In this document: positions 34,152-45,901 of the stretch, one piece after another
How positions within the stretch are numbered: the first letter of the stretch is position 1
How the letters are laid out: each line of letters begins with the position of its first letter
Source: Apium graveolens
Taxonomy: Eukaryota; Streptophyta; Magnoliopsida; Apiales; Apiaceae
Assembly: GCF_009905375.1 (NCBI RefSeq)
Contig: NC_133647.1
Coordinates: forward strand, 79,591,583 to 79,655,582
DNA: 64,000 nucleotides
Direction: 5' to 3'
The notes under the pieces: generated by a model
Database searches by the model: none
What the model saw: the letters and a program-made list of their open reading frames with translations, nothing else
Told to the model about the DNA's origin: nothing
Position numbers and translations under genes: made by a program

Positions 34152-34205
34152 AAACCCTCCATTAAATCCGAAAAAATCTTGGAGATAGAAAGCAACCAGA
34201 ATTAG

Positions 34206-35432
34206 ATGACTCCCTTCATCAATTACTTGGAGACAGGAGAGCTCCCAGAAGGTAAAGGCAAAGCTCAAAGACTGAGAGCTAAAGCAGCCAAGTTTTTCCT
34301 TGAAGAAGGACAACTTTACCGCAGGACCTTCTCCTCTCCTATTCTAAAATGTATCGGCCCAGAAGAAGCTAAGTACTTTTTAATGGAAGTCCATAAAGGG
34401 ATATGCGAAGATCACATGTCAGCAAAGGCCCTAGCATATAAGATCATAAGGCAAGGATACTACTGGCCGACTATTCACCCGGATGCCATAGAGTTCGTGA
34501 AAATATGCAAGGAATGCCAACTCTTCATCAATGTGTCCCGGATTAGCCCAGTCCTACCTTCCTCAGTCCTATCTCCAATCCCCTTTGCTGTCTGGGGTAT
34601 TGACATCATGGGACCCTTTTCCCGGGCCAAAGGAGATCTCATGTACTTGTTAGTCTCAATTGATTACATGACCAAATGGGTAGAAGAAAAGGCAATGAGG
34701 ATCATAAACCAGCAGGACTACATAAAGTTCATGGACAATATTTTAATGAGGTTCGGGATTCCAAGAGTCATAGTATTAGATTATGGACCACAGTGCATCG
34801 AATCGGAATTCGAGTCCTACCTCCAAGAGCGTGGGATCAAGCACAAAAAGTCATCAGTAGCATATCCCCAAGGAAATGGTCAAGTTGAAGTCACCAACAG
34901 AATCCTGCTCCGGGGTATTGAGAAGAGACTCAAGGAAAGCAAGAGCAAATGGCCAGAAGAACTACCAAGCATACTATGGTCCTACAGGACAAGCCCCAGG
35001 ACAAGCACCTGAGAGACTCCATTCAAACTAGCTTATAAGACTGAAGCAATGCTTTCTATTGAGGTGGGATCTCCTTCTCACAGAGCAATAAACTTCGATG
35101 AAGTAGCCAATGAAGAAGGACTCATAACAAACATGGAGCTGATTGATGAGGTCCGGGACCAAGCTGTAGCAAAAATGGAGAGGTACAAGGAGAAAACAAG
35201 GGAGCATTTAAGTAAGAAATCCAAAGTCAAAAACTTCCAAGTTGGAGACCTGCTTCTTCGAGACACAGAAGCATCAGACCCTACAAATACTGGAAAGCTA
35301 ATTCCCAAATGGAAAGGCCCATATGAGATCAAAGAAGTGCTGAGGCCAGGAACTTACAAACTCTTGAACATTGATGGCTCAGAAGTCCCCAATACCTGGC
35401 ATGGACTCAGACTAAGGAAGTTCTACCAATAG
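34206..35432 (+). pseudogene. Tat integrase
   Basis: Zinc domain H-x3-7-H...C-x2-C: HKGICEDHMSAKALAYK and CKECQ (34390-34520). Catalytic core: WGIDIMGPF (Asp, ~34600), VLDYGPQCIESEF (Asp kept, following Asn is Tyr, ~34780), NGQVEVTNR (Glu, ~34880). TGA at 35010-35012 interrupts, then the C-terminal chromo-like barrel (GDLLLRDTEA, GPYEIKEVLRPGTYKL) runs to the stop at 35432. It is apart from that stop well preserved. Confidence 0.88.
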
Positions 35433-35570
35433 GAAAAAACAAACAAGGCAACCAAAATCTTGTAGCCCACATGGCAAATAACCAGTGTGTTTTTCCTTAT
35501 ATTTTGTTTGAATGAAATTTCAGATTAATGAAAAGCATTTCTCTATATTATATTTATAAAATTTATCCCA

Positions 35571-36115
35571 AAAAGCAACCACTAGTCCGGACCAACGATT
35601 AGTCTTGACTAGAGCAAACATATTTACTTAGAATTAATTTTCTAAGTAAAGAAGCAACCACTAGTCCGGACCGAAGATTAGTCTGGACTAGAGCAAACAT
35701 ATTTACTTAGAACTAATTTTTTAAGTAAAACATCATCAACTTGTCCGGACCAATGATTAGTCTGGACTGGAGCAAACATAATTACTAAGAATTAATTTTC
35801 TAAGTAAAGAAGCAACCACTAGTTCGGACTAAAAATTAGTTTGGACTAGAGTAAACATATTTACTTAGAACTAATTTTTTAAGTAAAACAGCATCAACAA
35901 GTCCGGACCAACAAGTAGTCTGGACTAGACAAAACATATTTACTTAGAATCAATCTTCTAAGTAAAACAGCAACCACTAGTCCGGACCAAAGATTAGTCT
36001 GGACTAGAACAAACATACTTAGAATTATTTTTCTAAGTAAAACAGCAACCACTAGTCTGGACCAATTATGGTACAAGACTAGAGCAATGATATTAACTTA
36101 GAAAAATTTCTAAGG
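35571..36115. repeat. Tat tandem array 1, ~78 bp x 7
   Basis: Seven diverged copies of a ~78-bp unit. Each has an inverted pair CTAGTCCGGACC / AGTCTGGACTAG and a second inverted pair TTACTTAGAA / TTCTAAGTAA, so each unit can fold into two hairpins. It starts ~140 bp after the integrase stop. Confidence 0.88.
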
Positions 36116-36235
36116 CAACAATAAATTATCAAGAAAAAAAGCAAACATAGCAAAGTTAACCGGACCAAAAACGCCCAGAGCTAAGTACGATATTACAATT
36201 ACAAATCAATCAACAGTCTTAAAACCATAATAAGT
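36116..36235. other. Short spacer between Tat array 1 and antisense ORF
   Basis: AT-rich, no feature seen beyond the end of the antisense ORF. Confidence 0.4.
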
Positions 36236-37452
36236 TCATAATGCAGATAAAAAGCTAAGAATCTGGAGCACTTGGAGGGAGGAAACTAGGGAAAGGACAT
36301 CAAATGGCTCCGGTTCCCCGAGCCCAGCTTCAATATCCTGCTTTGCTTTAATAAATTCTTGGACAAAGCTTTCCCAGTCCGCCTCCGGGTTAGTCTTTAT
36401 ATGCTTCTCGGCGATAATCCAGCAACGCCCGATCTCCGGAGCCCCAGCATTCGCAATCGCCCTATCATACTCCTCGGATTTCTCATAAGCATCGATGATC
36501 TCCGACTCCGGCCTCACAACAGGTATCTGCTTTCGGAGCTCATCCAATTTCGACTTCAAGTTAACAGTTTTATTCTCAACATTTTGAGCCCGGGTCGTAA
36601 CATCGCTAAGATGTTTGTTCAGCCCGGACAAAAAAGTATCTTTAACATGAATCTGATCTCTCAGCTCCGCAAGCTCCGAATTCTTATTAGTAATCGTCTC
36701 CCGAGCATGCTTCAAATTGTTATAAGACATGGCAGCAGCTCCGACCATACAACCACCAAGCTACAAAAAGAAAAATGCAAATCTCAGAAAATTTTCTAAG
36801 GCAAAATAGAAGAAATAAAACAAGAACAGAAACGTTATATATCTGACCCCATAGATGAGTACACTTTTTTATGGTGGCATCAAATCCAGACTCATTCATA
36901 TTTTTCCATTCCTCCTGAGATGGAATTTCGGCCATAAAACGGGCAACACGCTCTTCGATCCCCAGACTGCTCTTCTACGAACAAACTTCTTCCACACCTT
37001 TACCCTTGTCCCTTCCGGACTTAGCACAAGCATCAACATGAGCCTTCTCCACCCGGGGAGGCTTCGTACCAACATTTCAGAGCCTCTTCCTCCTCCGGCC
37101 AGGATCCACCTCAGGGACATCCCCCAGCGGTTCAAAATCTTCGAGGTTTTCGAACTCATCACCAGCTTCGAGCTCAACATCCTTCTCTGGACCTATATCC
37201 TTCTCCAATGACTCCGATCTTGAAACATCATTGCTTTGGGAACCTTCCCCAGGGGTGGATTGGATCCAAACCGAGCAACAGAAGCCTTCTTTGTCAGCTT
37301 GAAGGCAATTCCTAAACCCTTTAAAGCATCATTGTAGGCATATCCGGATTAAAATGAGTTAAACTTGCCAAAACACAAAATAAAATACAAGTTAGCACAA
37401 GTACTGTACAAAAACAAACACCAAATAATAAGTACAAAAACAACATAGTCCG
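36236..37452 (-). pseudogene. Tat antisense ORF, C-terminal part
   Basis: Minus-strand continuation of the ORF at 48889-49926 after copia D. An acidic, Lys/Arg-containing linker (37000-37200: FENLEDFEPL, RRRKRLRN), a short block (MAEIPSQEEWKNMNESGFD, ~36900) and a coiled coil (36236-36748: LAELRDQIHVKDTFLSGLNKHL, VNLKSKLDELRKQI) ending at the stop near 36236. Between 36755 and 36848 the frame is interrupted by a T-rich stretch with GT...TTTTTGTAG ends on the minus strand, which could be an intron; this is a guess. Several stops break the linker. Confidence 0.6.
37448..37452. repeat. Target-site duplication GTCCG, left copy (copia D)
   Basis: GTCCG before TGTTAGG at 37453; the identical five bases follow at 48884-48888. 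Confidence 0.95.
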
Positions 37453-38053
37453 TGTTAGGTCACACACACTGTAGAAGGGGGGTTGAATACAGTGTATAGC
37501 ACAATCAAATCGAATTCAAAGAACACAAGTAACAGAAAACAAACTTTATTAAACTCTGTTACAATGTAGAACTGTCCTCTCTCAGTGATGAACAAAATAT
37601 CACGAGAGCTGCTAGGGTTACTATGAATATTATTCTCGATAATGATAACACATATAGTGTAAACCCTATGTCTGTGTTTATATACTACACAGTTATAACA
37701 TAATCACTAAATTGATATGGAATATAATTCTGCTTCCTAAAATATATCAATCAGATATCTTTTCTTCCAAGTATTCTATTCTTCATAGAATTCCTTCTTC
37801 ATGCATATCTCTTCTTGCGTTTGTCTTGATCTTCTTTCCTTTCAATCAGTCGCCTTCCTTATCTAAAAGTTTCCTTAAGTCCTGATATTATCTCCTGATA
37901 AATATCTCCTGATAACTTAAGTTCTGACAACTTAAGTTCTGACTTCAGTATAAGTGCTGATATCCAGTTACGTACTGATTTGTCCTGTTTAAGTAAGATC
38001 TGAAAACTAAACACAAATCATATTAGACATGACATTATCAAATATATCTAACA
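37453..38053 (-). repeat. Copia D 3' LTR
   Basis: TGTTAGGTCACAC...ATATATCTAACA. It contains the AGAAGGGGGGTTGAATAC block and stacked TTAAGTTCTGAC / TCCTGATAA motifs (37880-37970). Its TATA box (37678-37686) is flanked by CTGTGT (37672-37677) and ACACAG (37687-37692). Confidence 0.95.
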
Positions 38054-38067
38054 ATCTCCCCCAACTT
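38054..38067 (-). other. Copia D polypurine tract
   Basis: Minus strand CAAGTTGGGGGAGAT directly before the 3' LTR start TGTTAGATAT. Confidence 0.88.
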
Positions 38068-38290
38068 GTAAATTAGCATAATATACAATTTTAACAGATA
38101 TTTGATGATGTCAAAAACATTAAGTATAAATGCATGAGAATTTGACTAGATAACTACAACTTATAGTCCTTAAAGCTTTACCAACTTTAACTTCTGATAA
38201 CAACTTTAGTCTGTATACACATCAGAATTTAAGCAGTTGTAGATCTTGACTTGGCTTCAATTACTGATCTCTTCAATATCAGGAGTTGTT
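38068..38290 (-). other. Copia D 3' non-coding region after the accessory ORF
   Basis: AT-rich with isolated copies of the TCAGAACTT-type family motif (e.g. 38222). No ORF. Confidence 0.5.
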
Positions 38291-41190
38291 CTGAGATAGT
38301 TCTTTAACAAACATCTCTCAGCATATCTGAGTTCATCAATCATTCTCCTTTTAGCATCTTTAAGCTCTGTAGTATCTTCACCAGTTTGGAAGATAGCATA
38401 TCAAAGATCATTAATTTTTGCTTTTCTCAACTCCTGATCTAGTCTGATGACATAGGCTTTGTCAGACTCTAGATTGAATTCAAGTCCCTTAATACCAAGA
38501 TATGTACTGATCTTTGCAGTATTAGGCTTCATATCAACAATATCACCCTTGTGATCTCTGTACTTGGGACAGTATATGTTGTCAGACTTTACAGAATAGA
38601 GCTTCTTCTGTCTCTGAATTTGAGTCTTCAAATAATTTGTAGCACTTTCTGTTAATCTGTTCTTCACTTGAAGTAAGAATAAAACATGTTCTAGTTCCTC
38701 AAAATACTTCAGTGGTATAACATTTTCCCTTATGTGGTAAACTCTTCCATCTGTCATGAAATATAACAAGATGTATTCTTTCAAGAAGGTATGATAAACC
38801 ATTTATACAGATTCAAGTTGATTCAATCTTTCAGGAGTTGCTTCAACACCTGGTTCACTTAAGGAAGTTGGATCATTGGTTGTGTTATGTACTCTTCTTT
38901 CATCAGCACTACCCAATCCAGATTTTTCTCTTGCTTCCTTTCCAGTAACCACTCTTGCTTCAAAACCACTTGCTGCAGTCTTCAAAGGTTGAGTCTGTTT
39001 GGCTTTAGTGAATCCTGGTAGGAGTAACTTTGAGGAATTAACATGAGCAATGTCAGAGGTTTCCTTTAACTTAACTTCTGATATCAAGCCAACTTGAGCT
39101 ATGTCAGAGGTTGCTTGCTTCATAGTTATATCAGAACTTACTATATCTTGACTCTGAACAACTTGAGCCATGTCAGAGGTTGTCTTAGAAATCTTCTTTG
39201 AAACCAGAGTAAGATTAGCATCTTCATCGGATATTTCTTCATCCATAGGAGGCACATAAACCTTTACAGGTTCACCAACTTTTTCTTTGCCCTTGGACCT
39301 TGGATCTATCTGCAATTGTGATTTGGCCTTGCTTGCCACTTGATTTGTCCTTTCTTTTATCACAATGCCTTTAGCCGTAAGAAGTTTCTTTTCAACAACA
39401 AAAGCTTCAAATTTGGAGTTGACTTTTTCTAACTTAAGTCTAGCTTCTTCTTCCTTTAGACTCTCAAAGTCCATTCCTGGATTTTTTTCAGAAATAACTG
39501 TCTTGAAATTTCTTCATCAAGTTCCAAAAGTTCATCAGAACTTATCCTTTTACCAGTATCAGAAGTTATTCTTCTCCCAGTATCAGAACATGTTCTATGA
39601 CTTGTAGTTCCAGCTTTACTTGATGAATGATCTTTACCTTGACCATGACCTCCACCCATTCCAGAGTTTCCCGGGTCATTACCATCATTTCCCTTCAGTG
39701 TCTTAACAGGTTTGCATTTGGACTTAATTACTTTCTCCCCCTTTTTGGCATCAGCAGGTAAAAGAAGAGAGACAATCAATTCCACTGAGGATTGGATCTC
39801 ATTGAGTTGATTTTGCTGGGAAGCTTGATTTTTCAAAATTTCATCAATCTGAGACTGTTGCTTCTCTTGGGTTTTCTCAATGTTGGTAATTTTGTCAAAG
39901 GAAGGTTGGAAAAACCTTTTCTTGTCCAACTTGACAATTGTATCTTGTTGATTTAAGGATTCTTGAATCTTGTCCACCTTGGCCTGAGTTACAGATTGTT
40001 GACCTTGAAGGTGCCTTGTACTAAGTGCAGTAACTCTTAGCTGTGTCTTGAAATCATCATTGACTAGCATCTCATCAGCTTTTGCCAAGTGATCAGCAAG
40101 AATCTTTTTAGAAGGAACAAAGGTAACTGTGTTCCACTTCTTAGTCCACTCCTGTCCTCTAGGAGTTTCACTCCAAGGTACTGGTGCTTCCCCTGTAACA
40201 AACTTTTTGACTATCTCAGCTTTTGAAGGAGCTTGTAGAGGTGCATGTCCAGAAGGACCAGCTGCATCAGCATCTATATTTGTAGCAGCATTATCAGTAT
40301 TATCAACATTTGCAGCATCAGAACTTACAGAGTCAACATCTTCAGTATCCTCTGATAAAAGAACAGTATGAGAGGCTATGGAGGCTTCAACATCATCCTC
40401 TAAGTGCTGATCTCCAACTATGTTCTGATCAACAGCCATATTCTGATGCTCACCTAAAATCTGATCTTCAGTATCTAGATGCAGAGAAGGTGTTGTAGGC
40501 AATTCTGGAGTAAAATCAGCATCAGGAATTGGTGTTGTTGGTGGAGTGACTTGAGTTGGTGGAGTGATTGGAACTGGTGGAGCTTCTAGATTCAAAACCT
40601 GAGGCACTTCCAAGTTATGGATGTCAATTTCATCACTTGGCCCCTGGTTATCAGTATGTACTGGAGATACTGGAGGTGTGGGAATGTGAGTAGTTGCTGA
40701 CTCATATAGTGGAGAGTGATGAGTTGCATGAAGATCTGGATCAGTACTAGGAGAATTGTGAGCTTCAACAGGGTCTTGTGAGATCAGAGATTCCTGACCC
40801 CCTTCCTTAGCTGCTGCTTCCATTCCTTTACCAGAATCTTCAGGCCTTTTTGCCAATGATTTAAATCTTTTAGCTTTTAAGGAGGCTGTTGGAGTTGTAT
40901 CATCAGAATTACGCTTTCAAAGCCTTTTTAGGGGCCTAGAACTCCCAATATCAACATCCTTCTGAGAAGAGACCTTCTTAGCTTCTGGAACAACAGGTTC
41001 TGATACAGGAACCTGTTCCTCAGCATCTGATTCATCTCACAGAATAAATCTCCTTCTCTTCTGTTGTGTCTGAGGTACTTTCTTAGTCCTCTTAGGTTTG
41101 GAAGATGAAGGCTGCACTGTAGGATCTGAAGGTTGAGGTTGAGAAGTTGGAGGTGGTTGAGTAGAGGTGGTAGGTTTATATAACCAATAG
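38291..41190 (-). pseudogene. Copia D accessory ORF (post-RNase H)
   Basis: A single long protein of ~950 codons broken by TGA/TAA codons (near 41038, 40916, 38800, 38400) and one frameshift in a seven-A run near 39485. N-terminal part Pro/Thr/Ser/Gln-rich with a basic patch (KPKRTKKVPQTQQKRRRF). Then a long acidic Ser/Asp/Thr region (40250-40850), a short domain GEAPVPWSETPRGQEWTKKW (~40170-40230), a coiled coil with repeating Gln (KTQEKQQSQIDEILKNQASQ, 39790-40080), another charged helix (MDFESLKEEEARLKLEK, 39474) and a more globular C-terminus (38401-38802: PLKYFEELEHVLFLLQVK). I recognise no enzyme motif. The N-terminal domain seen in copia A (1777-2463) is absent here. Confidence 0.6.
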
Positions 41191-42600
41191 AATACTAAGA
41201 GACGCAAGGAAAATTGAATGGTTATAGGTAAAAATAATTATACGTCATCCCCCTAGACTGATGAGTAATAATAACAACCTTTGGAAGCTTAAAACAGGAT
41301 TTAATGCGCACACGAAACAAGTAAAAATTACTATCCATTTACGAGTACCACTAATTCAAATTATGTTGACTGTTAATATCTCACCCAAACATATTCTGAT
41401 TTTAAATAAGACTATTTCAGATTTTAACCACAAATAAGTCAAGTAAAGAATCATGATTTAATATCAGAACTTAGACTTATATAAGAACTTAACAGTCATC
41501 AGAACATGATTCCTTAACTCGAAAGGTGAATGCCTATTTCTGTAATTCTTCACACAAATTCTGATTTCATCTCTTCAGAACTTAATCATCAGAACTTCCA
41601 TCAGAACATGTCCTCAGAATTTATGCAACTGACACTTAAACTGTTCATATAAAAGAACATTTATCACCACAGTAATTTTCATCATTCATATGGAGTGTAT
41701 GTGTGTGCAGTAAGCTAAATATCAGATAAAGATTAAAGTCTGATTCACTTCATTTCATCTTAGAAATAAGGCATAACTAAGAACTTTGCTCAAAATCTAT
41801 CATGATTCTGAAGTCTACTTTAGAATGAGTTCATGCATGAGTCCACCTCAACTGTTTTGTGCTCATTTTATGCATCTTTTGAAATTCCATTATACAGTGG
41901 CTTCTCAGTGTAAGTGAGTCAGGACTGCTTATCAGAATTTATGCTATTATCAGAATATTTCTCCAGTAATCATAGAGTGTGAAAAGTCACCAAGAAAATA
42001 TTTATTTTGCTTTTCTGATGCATATTACTTAATACCAGCAATGCACTTGGGTCTTCCCTTCCATATTTTTACTCTAGATCTCAAAGGAGTACCTGATTTT
42101 TATTTCTTTTCTTTTTCTTTTGCTTTTGATAAGTGAGGCTTATCAGCACTTAGTATATTCACCAGATTTACTAACATCAGAACTTAACAGATAAGAAGCA
42201 TTATTCTAGTTTTTGACTTAGTAATAAGATAGACAAAGTAAACTTAACTAAGCTCAATATCAGAATTTGCTTGTGTTAAGAGATTTCCACAAACAATTAC
42301 TTCAAACATGGGATCTTTAGTATATTAAAGACTACTAGGTCAGCATCTAGCATAGTTATCCTCATTGGATTAAATTGTTACAGAACATTCATATCACTAT
42401 AAGAGTTTAGAAATTCACATCAGACAACAATTAGTACTTAAGCAATTTTCAAATTAAGCACATAATACACAGGGATAGTAATATCTGTAAATACTGATCA
42501 TAAAATCTGATGAAACAGAACATAAACTAAGTAGACTTAGAGAAAGAACCTAAAACCATTCCAAGTTCATTTACCAATCTTGTAAAAGTAGCTTCACACA
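41191..42600 (-). other. Copia D spacer between RNase H and accessory ORF
   Basis: Non-coding, AT-rich. It contains at least ten copies of ATCAGAACTTA-type words (41460-41650, 41930-42190), the same motif as in the LTR and in coding linkers of this element. No promoter recognised for the accessory ORF. Confidence 0.6.
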
Positions 42601-44245
42601 GTGGTTTTGTGAAGATATCTGCTAGTTGTTGATCTGTTGGAACAAAGTGCAATTCCACTGTACCTTCATCCACATGTTCCCATACTTTCATCCACATGTT
42701 CCCTTATGAAGTGGTACCTAATGCTGATGTGCTTTGTCATTGAGTGTTGAACTGGATTACCTGTCATAGCAATAGCACTTTGATTATCACAGTAAATAGG
42801 GATTTTAAAGTATGTTAACCCATAATCCAGTAACTGATTCTTCATCCAAAGAATCTGTGCACAACAGCTTCCTACAGCAATGTACTCTGCTTCTACAGTT
42901 GATGTGGAAATTGACTTTTGTTTCTTGCTAAACCAAGAAACCAATCTGCCTCCAAGAATTTGGCAGCTTCCACTTGTGCTTTTCCTGTCAATTTTGTATC
43001 CTGCAAAATCTGCATCTGAGTAACCTATTAGCTTAAAGTCTGATTCTCTAGGATACCACAATCCCAGATCAGCTGTTCCCTTAAGATACTTGAAAATTCT
43101 TTTCACAGCTGTTAAGTGAGGTTCTCTTGGATCTGCTTGAAATCTTGCACAAAGACAGTTAGCATACATGATATCAGGTCTACTAGCAGTTAGATAGAGC
43201 CAATCATACCTCTGTAATCAGTTTTATCTACTGATATACCAGTATCCTTATCTAATTTTGTTACAGTGGCCATGGGAGTGGATGCACTTGAACAATCTTG
43301 CATTCCAAATTTCTTCAGCAAATTTCTGGTATACTTGGATTGATAAATGAAAGTGCCTTCTTCATTCTGCTTGACTTGAAGGCCCAGAAAATAGCTAAAT
43401 TCCCCCATCATACTCATTTGATATCTTGACTGCATCAGTTTGGCAAACTTCTTGCAAAGTCTGTCATTTGTAGAACCAAAAATGATATCATCAACATATA
43501 TCTGCACCAAAAGTAAGTCCTTTCCATGGTTGAGGTAGAACAGTGTTTTGTCAATAGTTCCTCTGTAAAATCCACTTTCCAGAAGAAACTGAGCTAAAGT
43601 CTCATACCATGCTCTTGGAGCTTTCTTAAGGCCATAAAGTGCTTTATCAAGCTTGTAGACATGATTTGGAAATTTGGAATCTACAAAGCCCGGAGGTTGT
43701 TCAACATATACTTCCTCTTCCAATTCTTCATTGAGAAAAGCACTTTTCACATCCATTTGAAAGACTGTAAAGTTTTTATGAGCAGCATAAGCCAAAAATA
43801 TCCTTATGGCTTCCAATCTAGCAACTGGTGCAAATGTTTCATCATAATTAATTCCCTCCTGTTGAGAATATCCTGTTGCAACCAGCCTTGCTTTATTCCT
43901 TGTAATTATGCCATCACTATCAGTTTTGTTTCTGAACAACCACTTTGTACCAACAACAGGTCTGTTCTTTGGTCTTGGCACTAGGGTCCAAACTTTGTTT
44001 CTTTCAAATTCATTTAACTCTTCTTGCATTGCTTGCACCCAATCAGCATCTTGAAGAGCTTCTTCCACTTTCTTTGGTTCAGTATGAGAAAGAAAAGAAT
44101 TATAGAGACATTCATTTGAAGTAGTTGTTCTAGTTCTGACACCTACATCAGGATTTCCAATTATTAAATCAGGTGTATGTGATTTAGTCCACTTCCTTGC
44201 AGATGGAAGGTTTTCTCTATAACTGGATGCTCCCCCATGATCCAT
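42601..44245 (-). pseudogene. Copia D reverse transcriptase and RNase H
   Basis: The RT begins after a conserved linker ([26 protein letters not shown]) with [67 protein letters not shown] and the active site [12 protein letters not shown] (near 43490), all intact. The 351-residue frame ends at 43190 in GMIGSI, where a small frameshift occurs; RNase H continues from 43169 with YSDADFAG, EAEYIAVGSC and YCDNQSAIAM. A 22-bp tandem duplication (42663-42706) shifts the frame in the HVDE block shortly before the normal end. Confidence 0.9.
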
Positions 44246-45900
44246 GCTGTCTTCATCAACATTTTCTGATGCTCCCCCTAAAATTATGCTCTCTGAGTTG
44301 GATCCTTCAGAATTTGAGTTTCCAGAATTATCAGAACTTGGCTCATCAGAACTTGATGAATCAGAACTTAAAGAGCCAGTTGTATGTTCTGATGCTTCTT
44401 GAGATGTGGTTGTTTCTTCAGTATGCCCCCTACACAGGTGTATCTTCCTTTGGCATAGTCACCACAGTTTCAATAACATCAGATTTTAATCCATCAGAGT
44501 TTGCAGTATCAGGATTTAGACTGTCAGGATTTACAGAATCAGAATTTAAAACTTCATTCTCAAATCTCAGCTGATCATGATCATTAAAATCTTCAAGTCC
44601 AGTAATCTTCTTGTCGTCAAAGGAGACATTGATAGATTCCATGACAACCCTTGTTCTTAAATTGTAGACTCTGAAGGCTTTTGTGGAAAGTGGATATCCA
44701 ACAAAAATTTCTTCATCAGCTTTTAAATCAAATTTGGATAGCTGCTCAGGATGAGTCTTAAGAACAAAAAACTTGCATCCAAATACATGAAAATACTTCA
44801 GATTTGGCTTCTTTTTCTTCACCATCTCATATGGTGTCTTTTCATGCTTGTTAATGAGTGTTGCATTCGGAGTAAAACAAGCAGTCTGCACAGCTTCAGC
44901 CCAGAAATAGGTTGGTAACTTTGCTTTATCAAGCATTGTTCGTGCAGCTTCAATAAGAATTTTATTCTTTCTTTCAACAACTCCATTTTGCTGTGGAGTT
45001 CCAGGAGCAGAAAATTCCTACTTGATTCCATGGTCTTTGCAGAACTCTTCCATAATCAAATTCTTGAACTCAGTGCCATTATCACTTCTTATGATCTTCA
45101 CTGAATCTTTGACCAATTTATCCAGTTGCTTGACATGATCAATCAAGATAGATGCAGTTTTACTTTTTGTGTGCAAGAAATACATGCATGTGTATCTGGT
45201 GAACTCTTCCACTTTGACCATAGCATATTTCTTCTTTGCAATAGACATGACATTCACTGGACCAAATAGATCTACATGTAGTAGGTGATAAGGCTCAAGA
45301 ATTGATGATTCAGTCTTGCTCTTGAATGAAGGTTTTCTTTGGTTTTCCTTCTGACATGAATCAAAAAGGCCATCAGGAGCAAATACTGATTTTGGCAGTC
45401 CTCTCACAAGATCTTTCTTGACTAGTTCATTTATATTGTTGAAATTTAAATGAGAGAGTTTCTTGTGCCAATTCCAGCTTTCTTCAATTGATGCTTTACT
45501 TAACAGACAGATTGCAGAACCATCAGTACTTGTTGAGAGCTTGGCTTCATAAATGATACCATGCCTGTATCCTTTCAGAAAATTTTGCCTGTAGATTTGC
45601 TTACAACTTCACAGTGTTCTTCAAAGAAATCCACATGATAACCTCTGTCATAGATTTGACTAACACTCAGCAGATTGTGTTTAAGTCCTGAGACCAGAGC
45701 TACTTCTTTAATGATGACATTCCCAAGACTGATATTGCCATATCCCAGTGTTTTTCCAATGTTGCCATCTCTATAAGAAATACTTGGGCCAGCTTTCTCC
45801 ACAAAGTATGATAGCAGGGCTTTATTTCCAGTCATATGTCATGAGCATCCACTGTCCAGAACTAGGATGTTTTTCCTGTTGCCCTGCAATCACAAAGTCC
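44246..45900 (-). pseudogene. Copia D protease and integrase
   Basis: Protease at about 45840-45870 reads LDSGCS then a TGA in place of Arg, then HMTGN. Integrase: HKKLSHLNF (45450), PLHVDLFGPVNVMS analog, VKVEEFTRYTCMYFL where the expected VDD motif reads VEE (45220), IIRSDNGTEFKNL (45070), a TAG near 45017, PQQNGVVERKN (44970), YFWAEAVQTACFTPN. The C-terminal linker into RT (44246-44560) is Asn/Ser/Asp-rich and built from repeated TCAGAACTT-type words. Confidence 0.85.
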
Positions 45901-45901
45901 A

